Source: Oligosphaera ethanolica (lineage in GTDB: Bacteria > Verrucomicrobiota > Lentisphaeria > Oligosphaerales > Oligosphaeraceae). Taken from it: DNA of 64,000 nt. The position numbers and the translations under genes are program-made. Positions 16,715 through 26,501 of the stretch are shown one piece after another (the first letter of the stretch is position 1; each line of letters begins with the position of its first letter). The stretch lies in contig NZ_JAUSVL010000001.1 of NCBI RefSeq assembly GCF_030814695.1, positions 2,082,227 through 2,146,226 of the forward strand. The letters are read 5' to 3'. Below the pieces are notes generated by a model. The model saw only the letters and a list, made by a program, of their open reading frames with translations. It made no database searches and was not told the origin of the DNA.

Positions 16715-16837
16715 GTAGTGTAGTGAAGTTTACCTAACTACAATCTAGTCTAATTAACTATTGATAAAAACCACGTTTTTTGTTGTCTTGCCGGGCCTTC
16801 CCGGGCCGGTGTTATCGGCGGGTGTCAATACGTGCTC

Positions 16838-17030
16838 TGTCAGCCATTGCTAGTGTATGCCAGGCATGCCTCTACCTAGCGCGCTGGGACGCGACGTATC
16901 CTGGCCAAAGTGGCGCCGCCAAGGCGCAAAGCCGGGTTGCTGGATACCCGGGGGGGCGTCGCCCTGCGGGCGCCTCGCCTGAGGTTACGCATAGTGCGTC
17001 CCCGCGGGCCGAAAACCGCCTAAACAGCGG
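16838..17030 (+). repeat. Dispersed repeat family B, diverged copy
   Basis: Diverged copy of a module that starts near gtcagccattgatactgtatgcc and holds nested GC hairpins, here seen as tggcgccgccaaggcgc and gcgtcgccctgcgggcgcc. Better copies are at 23168-23372, 31856-32060 and 55803-56000. No gene seen in it. Confidence 0.7.
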
Positions 17031-17142
17031 CTGCGTTCCCAGTAGTCCCGAGTGTCAGCCAACAGGTCCCCGGAGTCCAATGCGTCATTCCCCACCGTCC
17101 CTAAAGTCCCCACAGTCCTATCCATGGGACCATGCCTTATGA
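17031..17142 (+). repeat. Dispersed repeat family E, left part (interrupted by the IS)
   Basis: Contains cattccccaccgtcccta, gtccccacagtcc and catgccttatga. It continues at 18987 (ttatgagtcgtgagt) after the IS. An uninterrupted copy lies at 51041-51310, where ccttatgagtcgtgagtcc is continuous around 51166-51184. Confidence 0.85.
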
Positions 17143-18986
17143 CCTGGATTCCCGGGAAATATAACAAGGCGCGCCTCGCGCCTTTCATTTTGAGCTGAAA
17201 AAAACGTCTGCCGGGCTCTTGCCCGGCTTGTTTTTTGCTATTCATTGTTATACTATATAACTAGTTTCATCTTGTTGTTGCTTATCACTGGTTCACGGAG
17301 GCAAGACCATGGCAGATTCTGAAGGCGCAGCGCCGAAACGGCGGGTTCAGGTGATCAATGGCGTTCCGCGGGTCTATGAGGACTACCCTTACTGGGACAC
17401 GGATAAAAAACAATGCCGTCATCGGCGCACATACATTGGCCGTCTGGACGAGCAAGGCGCTTTCATTCCCAGCAAGTCCTACTTGGCCGGCCAAGCATTG
17501 TCGGCTGTGGATGCGGTCAAATCGGCTGAGCGGCGTTTTTACGGCGCCGGCTACCTGTTGGATCATATCGGCAAAGTGACTGGCGTGGAGGAGGATATCG
17601 CCCAGAGCTTCCCCTCCATGAAAGATCAGATCATCTCCTTGGCCTACTTTCTGGTACAGGAGGGAGAAAGCGCCGTCTATCGTTTTCCGCGCTGGATGCT
17701 CTCCCACTGGCATCGCCTCACCCATGCCTTGGGATCACAGGGCATCAGTCGACTGTTCGGGAGTATCACCGAGGAAGCCAAGCTGGACTTCTTCCGCCTG
17801 CAGGCGAAGCGCCGCCTGGAACGGGAATACCTTGCCTATGACACGACCAGCATCTCGTCGTATTCCGAACTGATCAAGCAGGTCAAGTACGGCCACAACA
17901 AGGACGGCGAGCGCCTGCCGCAGATCAATCTGGCCATGGTGTTTGGGGAGGAGTCGGGACTCCCCGTGTACTACCGCTTGCTGCCGGGTAACATCAGCGA
18001 CATCAGCACCATGGAAAACATGATTGCCGACGCGGCGTTTCTTGAGTTCGCCAAGGTGAAACTGGTCTGGGATATGGGCTTCTTCAGCGCGAGGAATGTC
18101 AACGCCCTGTATCACGCACACTACAAATTCATCGGCGGCCTGCACCCGGACACGACCCTGGCCTGCAGCAGCGTGAAAGCGGTTAGGGACAGGCTGGTTC
18201 ACTACGCCAACTATATTGAGGCTGACGATGTCTATTGCATCAGCACCATGATCAACTGGGACTATGCCTGGAGCATGCGTAATGGCGGTGAAGAACGGGG
18301 AAAGCGCCGCATGTACGTCCACGTGTACTATAATGAACAGCGCGCGGCAGCGGAAAGGGCCCAGTTCAACCACGATCTGACGGAACTCAAGACCGCCGTG
18401 CAAAGTGGCAAAGCCACGGACGCGCAGCTGAAGAGGGCGCAACGGCTGCTGACCATCAAAACCACACCAGTCAAGGGAACTCGAGTCGAGTACAATGATG
18501 AGGCTATCAAGCAGCACACGAACGATTTTGGCTACTTCGTGCTGTTGTCCAATGACGTGAAAGAAGGAGACAAGGCTCTGGAGTGCTACCGGAACAAGGA
18601 CCTGGTGGAAAAGACCTTCAACAATCTGAAGAACCGCCTGGATTTCAACCGTACGCTGGTCAGTTCGGTTGAAAACCTCGAAGGTAAGCTGTTCGTGGAA
18701 TTTGTCGCTCTGATCTACATCTCCTACATCCACAAGGTCATGAAAAGCAGGAATCTGTACCGCAACTATTCCATCCAGAGCCTGCTGGATGAACTCGACG
18801 TCATTGAGCGTTTCGACTATCAGGGGCAACGCGCACGATACAGCGAAATCACTGAAAGACAACGGCAAATCTATGAGGCCTTCGGCATCCTGGCCCCCGA
18901 TGGCAAGCCGTCCAAGACCTACAAGCCGGAGACGGCGACCGCCACCCCCGCCCCGGAGGCATAGTTATATTTCCCGGGAATCCAGG
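17143..18986 (+). mobile_element. Complete insertion sequence, IS1634-like, 1844 bp
   Basis: Perfect 21-bp terminal inverted repeats: left 17143-17163 (cctggattcccgggaaat...), right 18966-18986. Both sides carry the 6-bp direct repeat TTATGA (17137-17142 and 18987-18992). The single transposase gene fills the element. Comparison with the empty repeat copy near 51166 confirms that exactly one TTATGA was present before insertion. Perfect ends and an intact gene suggest a recent, possibly active insertion. Confidence 0.95.
17309..18964 (+). CDS. IS1634-like DDE transposase
   Basis: A 551-residue transposase, the length expected for the IS1634 group of the IS4 superfamily. Visible DDE-type pieces are LAYDTTSISSYS (first Asp), KLVWDMGFFSARNVNAL (second Asp) and a C-terminal YRNKDLVEKTFNNLKNRLDF (Y-(2)-R-like/Glu block, with the catalytic Glu in LVEKTF). 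A ggagg Shine-Dalgarno precedes ATG 17309. No frameshift or stop interrupts it. The C-terminal tail is Pro/Ala/Thr-rich. Family assignment rests on size, motif order and the 6-bp target repeats. Confidence 0.92.
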   Translation: MADSEGAAPKRRVQVINGVPRVYEDYPYWDTDKKQCRHRRTYIGRLDEQGAFIPSKSYLAGQALSAVDAVKSAERRFYGAGYLLDHIGKVTGVEEDIAQSFPSMKDQIISLAYFLVQEGESAVYRFPRWMLSHWHRLTHALGSQGISRLFGSITEEAKLDFFRLQAKRRLEREYLAYDTTSISSYSELIKQVKYGHNKDGERLPQINLAMVFGEESGLPVYYRLLPGNISDISTMENMIADAAFLEFAKVKLVWDMGFFSARNVNALYHAHYKFIGGLHPDTTLACSSVKAVRDRLVHYANYIEADDVYCISTMINWDYAWSMRNGGEERGKRRMYVHVYYNEQRAAAERAQFNHDLTELKTAVQSGKATDAQLKRAQRLLTIKTTPVKGTRVEYNDEAIKQHTNDFGYFVLLSNDVKEGDKALECYRNKDLVEKTFNNLKNRLDFNRTLVSSVENLEGKLFVEFVALIYISYIHKVMKSRNLYRNYSIQSLLDELDVIERFDYQGQRARYSEITERQRQIYEAFGILAPDGKPSKTYKPETATATPAPEA

Positions 18987-19240
18987 TTATGAGTCGTGAG
19001 TACTCGCCCCTGCGCTGCGCCGCCAAGGCGTCCCCATGGTCCCCGGTGTCCACTGAGCCCGGCCACAAGCTATGGCCGACCGATTACGTAAATACGGGCT
19101 GTTGGGGCGTTTGTTATGGGTAAGTATTTGAAAGATTGTTATATTAAAGGGTTTACGGCGCCCTGCCCTACTCAAAGCGAATGGTTAGGGAGTGTTGTCT
19201 GGGCTTGGGTGTGTGATAAGGATGCATAGGAGACGGCATT

Positions 19241-21082
19241 TTGGAAAAGAGCAGCAAACGCGTTTCGCGGTACACCGTTGGGATAGATCTAGGGACGACG
19301 AACTGCGTCTTGTCGTACATAGACAGTGAGGATATTGCTGCGGGCCTGCAGGTCTTGGCAGTACCGCAGTTGATTGCGGCTGGTGAGATCGCGGCCTTGC
19401 CGCAGTTGCCTTCTTACATCTATTTGGCGGGCGGGAGCGGTGATAGCGGGGGTTTGAACGCCCTGCCCTGGGAGAAGGCAGCGAAGGGTCATTTGGTTGG
19501 CGAGTATGCGCGGCTGATGGGCAGCCTGTCGCCGTCGCGGGTGATATCGTCCGCGAAATCGTGGCTATGTTCGAGTAGCATCGACCCACGAAGCGCCTGC
19601 TTGCCGGTTGCAGCGGAAGATCCGGCCGAGCAGTTATCACCGGTGATAGCGACGCAAATGATCTTGGAGCATCTTCGGGACGCCTGGAATTACTGTGTAG
19701 CCAAGGGCGACAAAAAGATGCGCCTGGAGAATCAGGAGCTGATCATTACGGTGCCGGCGTCTTTTGAGCCGATGGCCCGAGATTTGACGGTAGCGGCGGC
19801 GACGGCGGCGGGGCTGGCCTTCACGCTGTTGGAGGAGCCGCAGGCGGCCTTTTACGCCTGGTTGGCCGATCATGAAGACCGGTGGCGGAAGATCATCCAA
19901 CCGGGTGATGTCGTATTAGTCTGCGACATTGGCGGCGGCACCAGCGACTTCAGCCTGATCATTGCCGATGACAGTGACGGCGAATTGGCCCTACAGCGGC
20001 TAGCGGTTGGCGAGCACACCCTGTTGGGTGGCGACAACATGGATTTGACGCTGGCATACGCGATTGCGGCCAAGCTACAAAAGGAAAAAGGGCTGCGCCT
20101 GACTGCGCATCAGATCAACGGCCTGGTCCATGCCTGTCGGCAAGCCAAAGAGCATTTTGGTGGTGGTGCCAAGGAGCCCTTTCCGCTCACGGTGTTAGGC
20201 CGCGGCACGGGCGTTGTCGCAGGCACCATCAGCACGACATTGAGCAGGGATGAATGGGAAGCAATGCTGCTGGACGGCTTTTTCCCGCCCTGCGACATCA
20301 GCGAGGGCCTGGCCGGCGCGGCCCAGTCGGGGCTACGCAGCATGGGCCTGCGTTACGCCGCGGACCCGGCGTTTACCCGCCATTTGGCGAACTTCCTGAA
20401 TCTGCACAGCTTCCACGATGCCGAAGGGCGGCCCATTTTGCCGACGCTGGTGCTCTTCAACGGCGGCGTCGCCAAGTCGACCGCCTTTCGCGAGAAGCTG
20501 ATCTCAGCGCTGACCAGCTGGCGCGGTGCTGGCGCACCCGAAATTCAGGAGCTGGCGCAGCAGGACAGCGACATGGCGGTAGCACGCGGCGCAGCGTGGC
20601 TGGGCCATGTCCGTCGCAGCGGTGGCATTCGCATCAAGGCCGGTAGCGCCCGGGCCTTCTATATCGGCGTGGAAGCGCCGATGCCGGCCGTGCCGGGCTT
20701 CACGCCGCCGCCAGAAGCACTCTGCGTTGTGAATTACGGCATGGAAGAGGGCAGTGAAGCCGACATCGCCGCCGCCGGCTTGGCACTCGTCGTCGGCGAG
20801 CCCACGCAATTCCGTTTCTACGCGAGCACCACGCGGCAGGAGGACGCCGTCGGCGAACGGCTAAGCGATTGGCAGGACGGCGAATTGACCGAATTGCCGC
20901 CATTGCAGGCGACCTTGCCCAACGACGACGACGGGAAAAAGGCCGGCGTGATGGTACCCGTCAGACTACGGGCTGTCCTGACCGACATTGGCACGGTCCA
21001 ACTGTGGTGCGATGAGCTCAAGGGTAAGCGCAGTTGGAAACTCGAAGTCGATCTGCGCCGGCAGGACGAAAAAGCATCCTAA
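19241..21082 (+). CDS. Hsp70-family protein, DnaK-related ATPase
   Basis: A 613-residue protein with the Hsp70 nucleotide-binding domain: YTVGIDLGTTNCVLSYID near the N-terminus (phosphate 1), ELIITVPASFEPMARD, LLEEPQAAFYAWL, VLVCDIGGGTSDFSLII (phosphate 2) and LVLFNGGVAKSTAF (adenosine region). The C-terminal substrate part is diverged from DnaK. No dnaJ or grpE is adjacent, so a specialised rather than general chaperone is likely. Start codon is TTG at 19241, with aggag at 19228-19232; the nearer ATG at 19222 is out of frame. Confidence 0.88.
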   Translation: MEKSSKRVSRYTVGIDLGTTNCVLSYIDSEDIAAGLQVLAVPQLIAAGEIAALPQLPSYIYLAGGSGDSGGLNALPWEKAAKGHLVGEYARLMGSLSPSRVISSAKSWLCSSSIDPRSACLPVAAEDPAEQLSPVIATQMILEHLRDAWNYCVAKGDKKMRLENQELIITVPASFEPMARDLTVAAATAAGLAFTLLEEPQAAFYAWLADHEDRWRKIIQPGDVVLVCDIGGGTSDFSLIIADDSDGELALQRLAVGEHTLLGGDNMDLTLAYAIAAKLQKEKGLRLTAHQINGLVHACRQAKEHFGGGAKEPFPLTVLGRGTGVVAGTISTTLSRDEWEAMLLDGFFPPCDISEGLAGAAQSGLRSMGLRYAADPAFTRHLANFLNLHSFHDAEGRPILPTLVLFNGGVAKSTAFREKLISALTSWRGAGAPEIQELAQQDSDMAVARGAAWLGHVRRSGGIRIKAGSARAFYIGVEAPMPAVPGFTPPPEALCVVNYGMEEGSEADIAAAGLALVVGEPTQFRFYASTTRQEDAVGERLSDWQDGELTELPPLQATLPNDDDGKKAGVMVPVRLRAVLTDIGTVQLWCDELKGKRSWKLEVDLRRQDEKAS

Positions 21083-22439
<1,357 letters not shown>

Positions 22440-22490
22440 GACTGCCGAGGAACAACGACGTCGATGGCGGTTTACCCAGGGCGACGCGCC

Positions 22491-22550
22491 TGCCAGCGAA
22501 TGCCAGCGAATGCCAGCGAATGCCGGCGAATGCCAGCGGATGCCGGCGAA
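22491..22550 (+). repeat. 10-bp tandem repeat (tgccagcgaa)
   Basis: Six consecutive 10-bp units, tgccagcgaa x3, tgccggcgaa, tgccagcgga, tgccggcgaa, between tgt and a family C hairpin repeat. A similar 10-bp pattern (cgtcgagcgc) occurs at about 23540-23566 after another family C copy. Confidence 0.9.
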
Positions 22551-22560
22551 TGCTGCCGGC

Positions 22561-22655
22561 GGATGTATTTGCGCCGTAGGCGCTTAACCATGCTTAACCC
22601 CAGGCTTTAGCCTGGGGACGCAGCCCCCCAAAGGACAGTGCCTCGTAGAGGCACC
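22561..22655 (+). repeat. Dispersed repeat family C, copy 1 (three-hairpin module)
   Basis: Three hairpins in a row: gcgccgtaggcgc, ccccaggctttagcctgggg and gtgcctcgtagaggcac, joined by ttaaccatgcttaa and acgcagcc linkers. Other copies: 22722-22852, 23405-23515, 32310-32452, and an inverted fragment at 50935-50975. Confidence 0.9.
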
Positions 22656-22721
22656 ACAGTTCACGCGCCGGCGCTTGTCACCGCTTGCCGTTGAATTGCC
22701 ATCGATTGCGGTCTATATCCG

Positions 22722-22852
22722 GCGGATGTATTTGCGCCGTAGGCGCTTAACCATGCTTAACCCCAGGCTTTAGCCTGGGGACGCAGCCTGCCAACAGACA
22801 GTGCCTCGTAGAGGCACCACTGTTTTGCTTATCAATGACTGAGCGATTACCG
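22722..22852 (+). repeat. Dispersed repeat family C, copy 2
   Basis: Same three-hairpin module as 22561-22655, extended by ttgcttatcaatgactgagc and accggctaagc. The extension is shared with the copy at 32310-32452, so these two are the closest relatives. Confidence 0.9.
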
Positions 22853-22924
22853 GCTAAGCGTAATCGGTCACCCATTGAGAACGAACGTCCAGACATGTCG
22901 CGACGTCAACCCCGGGTAAGTAAG

Positions 22925-23082
22925 TGAGTTCCATTGCCTCTTTGGCCCCAGTCAGCTGCGCCGACTGGGGCCAAAGAGGCCGAGGAACACGGACGTAGTC
23001 GCCGTTGTACCCAGGGCGACGCTCCGCCTTCGGTGTCGCTTGCCCTGGGCTATCATAGATCGCGCTTTCAGCGCTCAAATGC
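22925..23082 (+). repeat. Dispersed repeat family A, copy 2
   Basis: Long stem cctctttggccccagtc / gactggggccaaagagg, then the second hairpin cccagggcgacgc ... gcgtcgcttgccctggg-type, ending in gcgctttcagcgc. Compared with copy 1 the second hairpin differs in both arms. Confidence 0.9.
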
Positions 23083-23167
23083 CAACAGGATGATGGTTTG
23101 CGGCTGGGCGATCAAAAATGACGCAGGGACAACAGATATCAATGGCTCCTATGAAACCTGCTGCCGC

Positions 23168-23515
23168 AATCGGTCAGCCATTGATATCGGATGCACGAAA
23201 TGCCCCCTCGCCGGTGCGGTGAGACTAGACGTGCTAGCCAATGTGGCGCCCTCCAGGCGCAATTCCAAGTTGTTGCCACACCCCTGGTTGCGGCGCCCTC
23301 CGGGCGCCTCACCAGGGGTTATGCATGGTACGGCCCTCCGGGCCGAACTTGGCCGATCAGACGACTTGCTTTGTCCGATTCGGGTCGAAAACCTCCATCA
23401 TTTAATATCCATGTTTCTGCGCCGTAGGCGCTTAACCATGCTTAACCCCAGGCTTTAGCCTGGGGACGCAGCCCCCCAAAGGACAGTGCCTCGTAGAGGC
23501 ACGACAGTTTTCGAG
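23168..23515 (+). repeat. Composite repeat B+C
   Basis: Family B (gcgccctccaggcgc, a cccctggt...accagggg stem enclosing gcgccctccgggcgc, then ggccctccgggcc and acttggccgatc) runs directly into family C (23405-23515). The same B-to-C order occurs at 31856-32452. The bases 23516-23757 hold 10-bp degenerate repeats and then the promoter side of the pseudopilin gene; no other gene is seen. Confidence 0.85.
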
Positions 23516-23784
23516 CCATCGCCTGATTGCGGGCGGGTGCCGTCGAGCGCCGTCGAGCGCCGTCGGATGCTATCGATTGCCGGTGCCATTTGGCCGCTGT
23601 CGCCGGGCAAATGAAGCGAATGTCCATGCGATTGGCGTAAACGTCCATTATTATTCAGCTCTATGAAGGTGAATATTCTACGTGTTGGGTAACAAGACGA
23701 TAGAAATTCTTGTTCACTAGCAACTGGGTAATGGGCAACTAAATAAAGGACAGCGCCATGAAACATCGGACTTTCACGTTGATT

Positions 23785-23806
23785 GAGCTCCTGGTAGGTT
23801 CCTGCC
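23785..23806 (+). other. attL-like junction of the serine-recombinase element
   Basis: Pseudopilin codons gagctcctg meet element sequence aggttcctgcc across the dinucleotide GT (23794-23795). The element half is the mirror of the one at the right end. Confidence 0.75.
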
Positions 23807-23842
23807 GCAAGTTTTAGTGTTTAAGCGTTCGTTGCATGCCTA

Positions 23843-23868
23843 AGAGCCGCGTTGCGGCTCTTTTTTTT
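23843..23868 (+). terminator. Intrinsic terminator at the left end of the element
   Basis: Stem agagccgc / gcggctct with loop gtt, followed by eight T on the plus strand. It faces transcription entering from the interrupted pseudopilin promoter and is on the opposite strand to the recombinase gene, so it would shield that gene from host read-through. Confidence 0.8.
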
Positions 23869-23884
23869 GCTTTTTTTCTTCGTC

Positions 23885-25597
23885 CTACCGCTGGGCGTAA
23901 ATTTTCATTACTTCCAGGTCTACCACCAAATTTTTATTAGCATGTTTTCCATAGACGTAGGTGACATTGATTTTGGTTTTTCGGATGTCACGTTTGAAGC
24001 CATCGACAGGGATGATTTTGTAGGTGAATCTCGGAAAATTACGGAATTTCCCCTTCATGAAGCGTTCGAGGGTGAAATCGCCATAGACGGTTTTCAGCTC
24101 AAGGTGATCATTAAAACAGTCAATGCGCGTTACGGCTCCGCGGAGGAGTTCCTCAAAGACGTGGTCTTCCAGTCTATCAGCCATGAGGTCATCAATTTTC
24201 AAGAGGAACTGCCGTGCTCTTTCCTCGACCTTGTTCTGGCTGGCGCAGGCATTTTCTATCTGCGCGATTTCCTTTTTGGTCTTGAGTATTTTGCCGTTCA
24301 GCAGCGCCTCAACCTTCTGAAAACTTGCCAGAGACAGCTCGCCGGCGCCATAGGCAGAGGCGGCGGCGTCCAGGCGCGACACACACGCGACGAGGTCGGT
24401 TTTGAGCTTTTCCAGCTCATGTCCTTTCATTCTCATGACGTCATGCTGTTCAATTTCTTTATAGAGGGCCAGTGCCAGTAGGGGAGCCACGCTGGCCTTC
24501 AGACCGACGAACTCATCCGAGTGTCTGATGAGATTGATGGTGACTCGCGCTGAACGGCAATTGGCGTCAGTATTGATGTTGGCGCCTCGGAAGCAGTGAT
24601 AAAACTCCTTGTTGCCGTCCTGCCCGACGATCATCTTCGCGCCGCAGTAGCCACAATGCAGTAGATGCGAAAAGGGATGCGGCAGGCTTTTTCTCCTCTG
24701 CGGCTCCGCACGACGCCGGCTCATAATGCGTTGGACTTTCTCCCAGGTTTCGTACGTTATTATTTCTTTCCCCTGCATTTGCTTGGCCTTGATCAGGGCG
24801 CCCTGCGTATCGTACATGTAGCCACAGTAGAAAGGCTGCGAAGCGATATGCCGGAAGGACGAGTCATAGAAGCCCTTCCCCGCACAGCGCCCGGCAAATC
24901 GGCTGTTCATCTGGCGAACGATCTGGTTGTAGGGCTTCAGCAAGATGATTTGGTCGAAGACGAAGCGGATGACCTCCACGCACTCGGGAATCACTTCAAC
25001 CGCCCGATCCTTACCACCAAGGTAGCGGATGCCGTACATTTTGGGCCCAGTGGCATAGTAGCCGTCGTCCTTCAATTTGCTCATCGCGGCTTTTGACTTT
25101 TCGCTGGTCAACTTGATCTGATTGTCGTTGACATGGGACTTGATAGTGGTCACCAGGCTGTCTGAAAAGTCCGACGGATTACTCTCACCCTCCTTGAGGG
25201 TCAGAAGCTTGACGCTGTTCGCAATAAGCTGATTGTCAACGTAATTCTGCAGATAGCTGCGCTGGATGGGACGGTAAAGTCGCGTCGTATCGTAGACAAT
25301 GACATAATCAATTCTTGACAGCTGCTCCAGAACTTGACGCAAGCCGGGGCGATACTTTTTTTCGGCCGTGTTTTTCCGGTACCAATCCTGAAAGACGCTG
25401 TCCTGATCGGCAATACTCTCTGCACCAGATGGATAGAGGCGGCCCGATGCATTTGCGTCGTTATACGTGGCGATGACCTCAATTTTGCGTTTCCTTGCCA
25501 ACTCCATGCATTTCTCAATCTGCATGGCAATCGATTCGCTTTCTTCTTCCTTGCCACTGGACTGACGGGCATAGATCACTGCGTTGACTTTTGACAT
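23885..25597 (-). CDS. Large serine recombinase (integrase/resolvase family)
   Basis: A 570-residue site-specific DNA recombinase. The N-terminal resolvase domain has VNAVIYARQSSGK (catalytic Ser13 after R11), VIATYNDANASG and DYVIVYDTTRLYR. A central recombinase domain follows (YGIRYLGGKDRAVEVIPE ... RFAGRCAGKGFYDSSFRHIASQPFYCGYM), then a zinc ribbon (LLHCGYCGAKMIVG ... FYHCFRGANINTDANC) and a predicted coiled-coil region around 400-480. Start at 25597 has a clear caggag site; the longer open frame upstream runs to the attachment region. It is the only gene of the element. Confidence 0.93.
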   Translation of the reverse strand: MSKVNAVIYARQSSGKEEESESIAMQIEKCMELARKRKIEVIATYNDANASGRLYPSGAESIADQDSVFQDWYRKNTAEKKYRPGLRQVLEQLSRIDYVIVYDTTRLYRPIQRSYLQNYVDNQLIANSVKLLTLKEGESNPSDFSDSLVTTIKSHVNDNQIKLTSEKSKAAMSKLKDDGYYATGPKMYGIRYLGGKDRAVEVIPECVEVIRFVFDQIILLKPYNQIVRQMNSRFAGRCAGKGFYDSSFRHIASQPFYCGYMYDTQGALIKAKQMQGKEIITYETWEKVQRIMSRRRAEPQRRKSLPHPFSHLLHCGYCGAKMIVGQDGNKEFYHCFRGANINTDANCRSARVTINLIRHSDEFVGLKASVAPLLALALYKEIEQHDVMRMKGHELEKLKTDLVACVSRLDAAASAYGAGELSLASFQKVEALLNGKILKTKKEIAQIENACASQNKVEERARQFLLKIDDLMADRLEDHVFEELLRGAVTRIDCFNDHLELKTVYGDFTLERFMKGKFRNFPRFTYKIIPVDGFKRDIRKTKINVTYVYGKHANKNLVVDLEVMKIYAQR

Positions 25598-25671
25598 GGT
25601 CGGCACTCCTGAAAAAAGGGAATTACTCAGACGAATAAAGCTCCCTGTATATAATATATATTCGCTAAAAT

Positions 25672-25698
25672 TCAAGGTAGGAACCAGTTGTGATTGCC
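25672..25698 (+). other. attR-like junction of the serine-recombinase element
   Basis: Element end aaggtaggaacca meets GT (25687-25688) and then pseudopilin sequence tgtgattgccatc. Together with the left junction this defines a GT crossover. Confidence 0.75.
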
Positions 25699-26373
25699 AT
25701 CATCGCGATATTAGCGGCGATGCTCCTGCCGGCGTTGAGCAAAGCTCGGGACAAAGCTCGGAGCATTTCCTGCACGAGTATTATGAAGCAGATGGGCACG
25801 GCGTCGGTCATGTACACTGGCGACAACCATGATTGGTGGCCGCCAGTCAATACCCTACCAGACAATTGGACGTGGTGCAACATGGATGCCTATCGCAGCT
25901 ACCTGGGCGTGCCATTGGTGGCCGTGACGGGAAATTACAATTTTCCTAAGAACATGCTCTGCCCAAATTCCCGCGGCTCGCGTGCAAGCGGCACTTGGGG
26001 AAGTATTACTCTGTCCTACGGCGTGTGCTACTCCGGCCTGAACACTGGCACGTGGGTGGCGCCGGGGTTCCATCTGACCGAAATCACCCGGCCCTCCGAG
26101 CGCCTGTCCTACACGGACAGCCTGGATCGGCTCCTGTGGAGCTGGAACGCACTTTCCGGCAACGGCTATATCATTCTTGGCGGCGAGGACTTAGTACCAG
26201 CCGGCAAAGGCACGGTAGCCTATCGTCATAACGACTGCATTAACGCGGTTTTCTTCGATGGGCACGTCGAGCCCCTGCATTACCGTAGACTGCTTACTGA
26301 TTCGGCTGTGCGCACACCGCGTGCGAAATAAAGGCGGCTGGCGGCACTGCCGTCACACATCACATCTTCACTT

Positions 26374-26405
26374 GGCCCCGGATCATCTAGTCCGGGGCCT
26401 TTTTT
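26374..26405 (+). terminator. Intrinsic terminator after the split pseudopilin gene
   Basis: Perfect 9-bp stem ggccccgga / tccggggcc with an eight-base loop, followed by a T-run. It lies 43 bases past the stop at 26331. Confidence 0.92.
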
Positions 26406-26501
26406 GTGTGCCACTATTGTTTTCTATGTTACGATTGTGTATAATCATTGACACCCGCAGTTAACCCGTCACAGCACCTAACAAAGAAAGCGTTGCAGGC
26501 T

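Larger units (their letters stand above)
23796..25688 (-). mobile_element. 1.9-kb integrase-only element inserted in the pseudopilin leader
   Basis: The element spans 1893 bp from after GT 23794-23795 to the GT at 25687-25688. Excising it restores the pseudopilin frame exactly. Rejoining its own ends gives an attP-like site ggtaggaacc-aGTa-ggttcctgcc, an almost perfect inverted repeat around the GT dinucleotide, as expected for large serine integrases that cut with a 2-bp overlap. It contains one gene, for the recombinase, and a terminator at its left end. No other cargo is seen. Confidence 0.85.
23758..26331 (+). pseudogene. Pseudopilin (type II secretion/prepilin-like) gene split by a serine-recombinase element
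   Basis: The 5' part, 23758-23795, encodes [13 protein letters not shown] and is followed by foreign sequence and an early stop. The 3' part resumes at 25689 and runs to 26331: [20 protein letters not shown], then the H-X9-DG-type body ending [15 protein letters not shown]. Joining the two through one GT gives CTG-GTT-GTG-ATT, an uninterrupted 226-residue reading frame whose leader ([16 protein letters not shown]) equals that of the neighbour at 26502. A good Shine-Dalgarno (aaagga) precedes the ATG. The intact form would be a class III signal-bearing pseudopilin exported by a type II/IV-pilus machinery. Confidence 0.93.

Noticed and set aside
17735-18868. 377-residue minus-strand open frame within the IS
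   Set aside because: Antisense to the intact transposase and without recognisable domain.
22561-23515. Integron attC array
   Set aside because: The hairpins are GC-symmetric modules without the attC core triplet boxes, and no integron tyrosine integrase is present.
23796-25688. Prophage or integrative conjugative element marked by the serine recombinase
   Set aside because: The restored pseudopilin frame and the paired junctions confine the element to 1.9 kb, with no phage or transfer gene.
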